In this document: positions 7,194-10,566 of the stretch, piece by piece
Layout of the letters: the number at the start of each line of letters is the position of its first letter
Numbering within the stretch: the stretch's first letter is position 1
Source: Flavobacterium sp.
Lineage (GTDB): Bacteria > Bacteroidota > Bacteroidia > Flavobacteriales > Flavobacteriaceae
Assembly (NCBI GenBank): GCA_023253295.1
Contig: JALRGZ010000156.1
Location: 1 to 10,566, forward strand
Length of the DNA stretch: 10,566 bases
Reading direction: 5' to 3'
The notes under the pieces: generated by a model
Told to the model about the DNA's origin: nothing
Databases searched by the model: none
The model's input: the letters and a program-made list of their open reading frames with translations, nothing else
Translations under genes and position numbers: made by a program

Positions 7194-7221
7194 TAGGGAA
7201 TTTTTTTTGATGGTTGTCTTA
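7194..7221 (+). promoter_or_regulatory. Putative ECF-sigma promoter of the lipoprotein-protease-barrel operon
   Basis: TAGGGAA (7194-7200) is separated by 12 bases from GTTGTCTTA (7213-7221), followed 2 bases later by TATAG. It matches the fecR promoter element in both boxes (one mismatch in 16 positions) and in spacing, but faces the other way. Transcription starting near 7230 gives a leader of about 50 bases before the ATG at 7283. The remainder of the 237-base divergent gap (7046-7282) is A/T-rich with long T-runs and no other element that I can support. Confidence 0.65.
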
Positions 7222-7282
7222 CTTATAGAAATGCGAATAAATCGTCATTATAAACTATTAGAAAATATTAAATTTGTAAGTT

Positions 7283-8320
7283 ATGAAAACATTAAAATTG
7301 ATTACCGGAATTGCATTGATGAGTATTTTTAGTTTAACATCATGCCAAAGCGAAGTTGACGATGTTCAAGGCGAAAATCCTAATACTGCCAATTCATCCA
7401 TGGCAACGAATTTAAAAAGAGTGTCTATGTATGATGGTTCATCTGATGATGCTATAGATGGTTCATCTTGTTCTTCTATAAAATTCCCTTATGTAGCTAA
7501 AGTAAATGGAGTTGAAATTTATTTTGTAAGTCAGTTGAATTTTGAACAGGCAATTTCAATTTTTGGAGAATTTAACAACGATGAAGATACTGTAGAAATT
7601 CAGTTTCCTGTCACTATTAAAATGAGTGATTATACTGAAGTTACAGTAACTAGTCAATCGCAATATAATGCCATTGTTGAAAATTGTGAAGATACCGAAG
7701 ATGATGGTAAAGATGCTATATCTACATTAAATATTCATTTCCCTATTACAATATTAACTTATGATTCGAGTTTACAAGAAACAGATAGTGTTGTAATAAC
7801 TTCGGAGCAACAATTGTATACTTATATGAGTAATATGAGTAGTACAGAATATTTTTCAGTGAAATATCCTGTAACAGTTACACTTACTGATGGTACAACT
7901 GAAGAAGTGAATAGCGATACAGAGTTTAAATCGACTGTGAATGCGGCTTTAGAAATTGAGTCGAAAATGGAAGTGGCTGCCGAAAATAAAGAAAAGTTAG
8001 AGACTGTTTTAGTTAATGGAACGTTTAAAGTGAATTCGTTTATTAATGCAGGTGTAGACTCGGCTAGTAATTATGTAGGTTATACTATTGATTTTGCTAA
8101 TGATTGGAAAATTAAATCCATGAATACATTGACTACTTTTGCAACTGGAACTTATTCGGTGACATCTGATACCAATGTATATTTAGAATTTGTTTTTACA
8201 GGTAGTACTAACTTTAATTTATTTAATAATAAGTGGAAAGTTAGTAGCTTTACAACTTCAACAATTACACTGCAAAGTACTACAAATAGTGCAATGACAT
8301 TGGTTTTGAAACAAATTTAA
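7283..8320 (+). CDS. Repeat-containing lipoprotein with C-terminal lipocalin-like domain
   Basis: This 345-residue SPII lipoprotein has a lipobox SLTSC with Cys21. The acidic residues after the Cys (QSEVDD) resemble the lipoprotein export signals that send Bacteroidota lipoproteins to the cell surface. Four degenerate repeats follow, each opening with a strand of type [IV]x[FY]P and ending in a short V-x-S...(Q/E)(F/Y) segment: about residues 66-94 (IKFPYVAKVNG), 106-135 (IQFPVTIKMSD), 151-185 (IHFPITILTY) and 193-222 (VKYPVTVTLTDG). A probable linker helix (221-240) leads to a beta-rich C-terminal domain (about 241-345, with WKIKSMNTL and NKWKVSSFTTSTITLQS), which looks lipocalin-like. Homologues of this layout occur in flavobacteria without known function. 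It is the first gene after the divergent ECF-type promoter; the protease gene follows 70 bases on, with no terminator between. Confidence 0.8.
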   Translation: MKTLKLITGIALMSIFSLTSCQSEVDDVQGENPNTANSSMATNLKRVSMYDGSSDDAIDGSSCSSIKFPYVAKVNGVEIYFVSQLNFEQAISIFGEFNNDEDTVEIQFPVTIKMSDYTEVTVTSQSQYNAIVENCEDTEDDGKDAISTLNIHFPITILTYDSSLQETDSVVITSEQQLYTYMSNMSSTEYFSVKYPVTVTLTDGTTEEVNSDTEFKSTVNAALEIESKMEVAAENKEKLETVLVNGTFKVNSFINAGVDSASNYVGYTIDFANDWKIKSMNTLTTFATGTYSVTSDTNVYLEFVFTGSTNFNLFNNKWKVSSFTTSTITLQSTTNSAMTLVLKQI

Positions 8321-8390
8321 AAGTACAGTTTTATCTATAATTAATTTAAAATTTCTATTTTGCAGAAAAAGTAGTTTTAAAGCTTAGGGA

Positions 8391-9137
8391 ATGAAAAAAA
8401 TAATTGCTGTAATTACTGTTAGTTTTTTGTTATTAACGTCTTGTTCGACTAATGATAATAATGGAAATAATAAGGCAGGTAACAAAAAATCATTAGGAAC
8501 TTCAGCACATGATTTATTATCAGAAGATAAATTTGATAGTATGATTATAGAGATTGTTTATGTTGAAGGATATCAACCTACCCCAACAGCAATTAGTAAT
8601 TTTGTTTCTTTTTTAGAAAGTCGTATCAATAAGTCAGGTGGAATTACTATTGAACAAAGATCAATTCCATCTCCTGGTAATGTAAGTTATACCGATTCGC
8701 AAATTAGTTCAATTGAGGATGCAAACAGAATTTTTTATAATGATGGAAATCAAATTGCAGTCTGGGCTTTTTTTGCAGATGCTAAATCTTCTAAAGACAC
8801 CAGTACTTCAGTAATTTTAGGTACAGCTTATAGAAATACGTCTTTTGTGATTTATGAGAATACAGTTAGAAAACTAAGTACCGGTATTAATAAACCAAGC
8901 ACTGTTGTTTTAGAATCTACAGTTATGGAACATGAGTTTGGTCATATTTTAGGTTTAACCAATAGTGGAACTCCTATGCAAACTCCGCATGAGGATAAGG
9001 ATCACGAAAGACATTGTTCAAATTCAAATTGTTTGATGTATTGGGAAGCTGAATCCGGAAGTAATTTATTAGGAGGTTCCATCCCCCAATTAGATGCCGA
9101 TTGTATAGCCGATCTTAAAGGGTATGGCGGAAAATAA
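8391..9137 (+). CDS. Metzincin-like zinc metalloprotease, lipoprotein
   Basis: This 248-residue lipoprotein has a signal peptide MKKIIAVITVSFLLLTSC with Cys18 in the lipobox, then an Asn/Gly-rich linker, and so is probably an outer-membrane anchored protease. The catalytic helix is HEFGHILGLTN (His181, Glu182, His185, Gly188). It follows the metzincin pattern HExxHxxGxxH/D, but with Asn191 where the third zinc ligand is expected. Candidate replacements lie just after (His200, His205, His208). The Met-turn is likely CLMYW (Met216) between Cys209 and Cys214, which may form a disulfide. The 120-150 region (VWAFFADAKS...GTAYRN) supplies the usual beta-strand lip. Flavobacterial proteins of this type are often named membrane metalloprotease; their substrates are unknown. 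The barrel gene starts 15 bases after the stop, so the two are one operon. Confidence 0.82.
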   Translation: MKKIIAVITVSFLLLTSCSTNDNNGNNKAGNKKSLGTSAHDLLSEDKFDSMIIEIVYVEGYQPTPTAISNFVSFLESRINKSGGITIEQRSIPSPGNVSYTDSQISSIEDANRIFYNDGNQIAVWAFFADAKSSKDTSTSVILGTAYRNTSFVIYENTVRKLSTGINKPSTVVLESTVMEHEFGHILGLTNSGTPMQTPHEDKDHERHCSNSNCLMYWEAESGSNLLGGSIPQLDADCIADLKGYGGK

Positions 9138-9152
9138 TTTTAAGATGAAAAA

Positions 9153-9731
9153 ATGAGAAAAGTATATTTAATGGGATTGTTACTAAGTTTAGTTACAACT
9201 ATAAAAGCACAAGAAAGTTCTTCACATCAATCACATGGAGGAATTAAAGGAGGATATAATTTAGCTTCTGTTAGTTTTGATGGTGATGGAGAAACCGATC
9301 AGCGTAATGGATTTCATGTGGGAATCTATGCTGAATCATTTCTTAGTGAAGCGTTTTCTATCCAACCTGAGTTGCTGTTTTCACAACAAGGTTATGAAAT
9401 AAAGAATAGTTCAGGTAAGTTTACTCAAAAATTAAATTACATTAATTTGCCTGTAATGTTTAAAGCTTATCCTTCTCAAAACTTTTTTTTAGAAGTAGGA
9501 CCTCAAATAGGATTAGCCATTACTCACAAAGAATTGTATGATGGTTTATTTAGTAGTACGCAAGAATATGATCCGGATAGTTTTGATTGGGGAATGAATT
9601 TTGGAGCGGGTATCAAAACCGATTCAGGAATTAGTTTAGGTGTAAGATACCATTTAGGAATGGGAGATTTATATGATGACCAAAAAGCTCAAAACAGAGT
9701 TTGGCTGTTTTCGGTAGGGTTTGATTTGTAA
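9153..9731 (+). CDS. Outer-membrane beta-barrel protein (PorT-like / OMP_b-brl_2)
   Basis: This 192-residue protein has a signal peptide (MRKVYLMGLLLSLVTTIKA, cleavage before or after Gln20). An 8-stranded-type small barrel follows: GIKGGYNLASVSF, FHVGIYAESFLSEAFSIQPELLFSQQGY, LNYINLPVMFKAYP, FFLEVGPQIGLAI, FGAGIKTDSGISLGVRYHLGMGDL and a last strand ending in VGFDL. The pattern KGGYN...QPELLFSQQG...YINLP matches the flavobacterial porin-family / PorT-like barrel group (PF13568). Its specific role is unknown; such proteins can be transporters or anchors for surface proteins. It is the last gene of the lipoprotein-protease-barrel series and ends about 25 bases before a bidirectional terminator. 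Confidence 0.85.
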   Translation: MRKVYLMGLLLSLVTTIKAQESSSHQSHGGIKGGYNLASVSFDGDGETDQRNGFHVGIYAESFLSEAFSIQPELLFSQQGYEIKNSSGKFTQKLNYINLPVMFKAYPSQNFFLEVGPQIGLAITHKELYDGLFSSTQEYDPDSFDWGMNFGAGIKTDSGISLGVRYHLGMGDLYDDQKAQNRVWLFSVGFDL

Positions 9732-9757
9732 ATCCTCAATCTGTCATTTTATCATAA

Positions 9758-9789
9758 AAAAAAGCTTAGTTAAACAACTAAGCTTTTTT
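9758..9789. terminator. Bidirectional Rho-independent terminator
   Basis: AGCTTAGTT (9763-9771) pairs perfectly with AACTAAGCT (9776-9784) around a 4-base loop, and A-runs and T-runs lie on both sides, extending the stem. The T-run works in both directions. It ends the barrel operon (stop 9731) from the left. From the right it ends the acyltransferase gene, whose last codons and TAG lie within the hairpin. Confidence 0.9.
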
Positions 9790-10566
9790 GTTTTCTTTTC
9801 GTTTGTGTTTCCATCTTTTATGTGTCCAGAAATAATATTCAGGAGCTTCATAAATTTGTTTTTCAACCTCTTTTATGTAGCGATGGATGATTTCGTAATT
9901 AGGAAGTGATTTAGGATCGTCAGTAATTGGAATCAAAGTAGCTTCATAATAGCCTCTCTTTATTTTTTGCACCTTGGCAAAAACCACATTAAGATTGTAT
10001 TTTTTAGATAATAATTCAGGACCAATGTGTACCGGGCTTTCAATTCCCATAAAGTTTTCCCAATGAGCAATTTGTTTCGTTTTTGGCGATTGGTCACTAA
10101 TCAATCCATACAAAGACAAGATACCTTTTCTTTGATTGTTAGCCATTAAAGGAATGGTTCTGTCTGTTGATACTAATTCCGTTTTGCATTCGGAACGAAT
10201 GTCTTTAATGAGTTTATCAAAATAACGGTTTGCAATTTTTTTATAAACGCCCACACCTTGATAGGATGATTTAAGATTGATAGCTATTAACCATTCCCAG
10301 CTTGCATAATGAGAGGCTAAAACCATAATACTTCGGTTTTTAGCTTCAAATTCTTTAAGTAAATCCAGATTAGTAATTTTAAATCTTTTTTGCATCTCTT
10401 CGGGAGAAATAGTCATGGTTTTGACCATTTCCATAAATAGGTCACAAAAATGATGGTAAAATTTTCTTTCAATTTGTAAGCGTTCTTGGTCACTTAAATG
10501 TGGTAGTGCTATTTTTAGATTTTCTTTTACCGTTTTTTTACGGTAAGCTATTAAATGATAAACGAC
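9778..10566 (-). CDS. Lipid A / lysophospholipid-type acyltransferase (LpxL/HtrB family), N-terminus outside window
   Basis: The reading frame stays open to the right edge (262 residues visible), upstream of an internal ATG at 10434. Residues before that ATG (YRKKTVKENLKIALPHLSDQE and on) are clearly family sequence, so the true start is beyond base 10566. The acyltransferase motif HX4E is HYASWE (codons near 10309-10294), followed by a second conserved block ISDQSPK with HWENFMG. This is the lauroyl/myristoyl acyltransferase pattern (PF03279) of enzymes that add secondary acyl chains to lipid A at the inner membrane; in Bacteroidota some members acylate other lipids. No catalytic residue is missing. 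About 25-30 N-terminal residues, including a membrane helix, probably lie outside. Convergent with the barrel gene and sharing its terminator. Confidence 0.85.
   Translation of the reverse strand, partial: VVYHLIAYRKKTVKENLKIALPHLSDQERLQIERKFYHHFCDLFMEMVKTMTISPEEMQKRFKITNLDLLKEFEAKNRSIMVLASHYASWEWLIAINLKSSYQGVGVYKKIANRYFDKLIKDIRSECKTELVSTDRTIPLMANNQRKGILSLYGLISDQSPKTKQIAHWENFMGIESPVHIGPELLSKKYNLNVVFAKVQKIKRGYYEATLIPITDDPKSLPNYEIIHRYIKEVEKQIYEAPEYYFWTHKRWKHKRKENKKA

Noticed and set aside
7231..7332. Short plus-strand frame (MRINRHYKLL...) in the leader of the lipoprotein gene, a possible leader peptide
   Set aside because: It overlaps the lipoprotein start in another frame, has no distinctive composition or regulatory codons, and begins almost at the expected transcription start. 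Probably chance.
9145..9156. Three-codon mini-frame ATG AAA AAA TGA whose stop overlaps the start of the barrel gene
   Set aside because: Could be a coupling device, but A-rich start regions yield such frames readily. The start at 9153 is the only one giving the signal peptide.

Overview
The window is AT-rich, about 65-70% by eye, and reads as chromosomal DNA of a Bacteroidota, most likely a Flavobacteriaceae close to Flavobacterium. The evidence is the gene content: an ECF sigma factor, a FecR-type anti-sigma factor and a TonB-dependent receptor with an STN domain; SPII lipoproteins; a PorT-like outer-membrane barrel; and a GlmM of the GEGNGG type. Two genes also have Bacteroidota-type -7 elements (TAnnTTTG). 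I see no rRNA, tRNA, insertion sequence, integrase or CRISPR array. The genus is an inference from sequence style, not from a search.

Left part (1-3006): the start of an unknown membrane or secreted protein leaves the window at base 1 (minus strand). It sits just after a strong terminator that closes an alanine-rich reading frame with no start codon. That frame overlaps the 3' end of a shortened acyl-carrier-protein phosphodiesterase gene (acpH, minus). Together these look like the scar of a gene fusion or deletion. glmM is transcribed divergently from acpH and ends in a clear terminator. Beyond it, convergent to glmM, lie a DoxX-family membrane protein and a 54-residue one-helix membrane protein, separated by a perfect 8-bp inverted repeat.

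Central part (3041-9731): this looks like one functional locus. On the minus strand are an ECF sigma factor, its FecR-like anti-sigma factor and an STN-containing TonB-dependent transducer/receptor. Divergently, on the plus strand, are a repeat-containing lipoprotein, a metzincin-like lipoprotein protease and a small outer-membrane beta-barrel. The same promoter-like element, TAGGG(T/A)A-N12-GTTGTCTTA, lies in front of fecR (between sigma and fecR) and in front of the first lipoprotein gene. The simplest model is that ligand binding at the receptor releases the sigma factor through FecR. The sigma factor then transcribes both the anti-sigma/receptor pair and the lipoprotein-protease-barrel group. 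The ligand and the role of the protease are unknown.

Right part (9758-10566): a bidirectional terminator separates the barrel gene from a convergent lipid A / lysophospholipid-type acyltransferase, whose N-terminus lies beyond the window.
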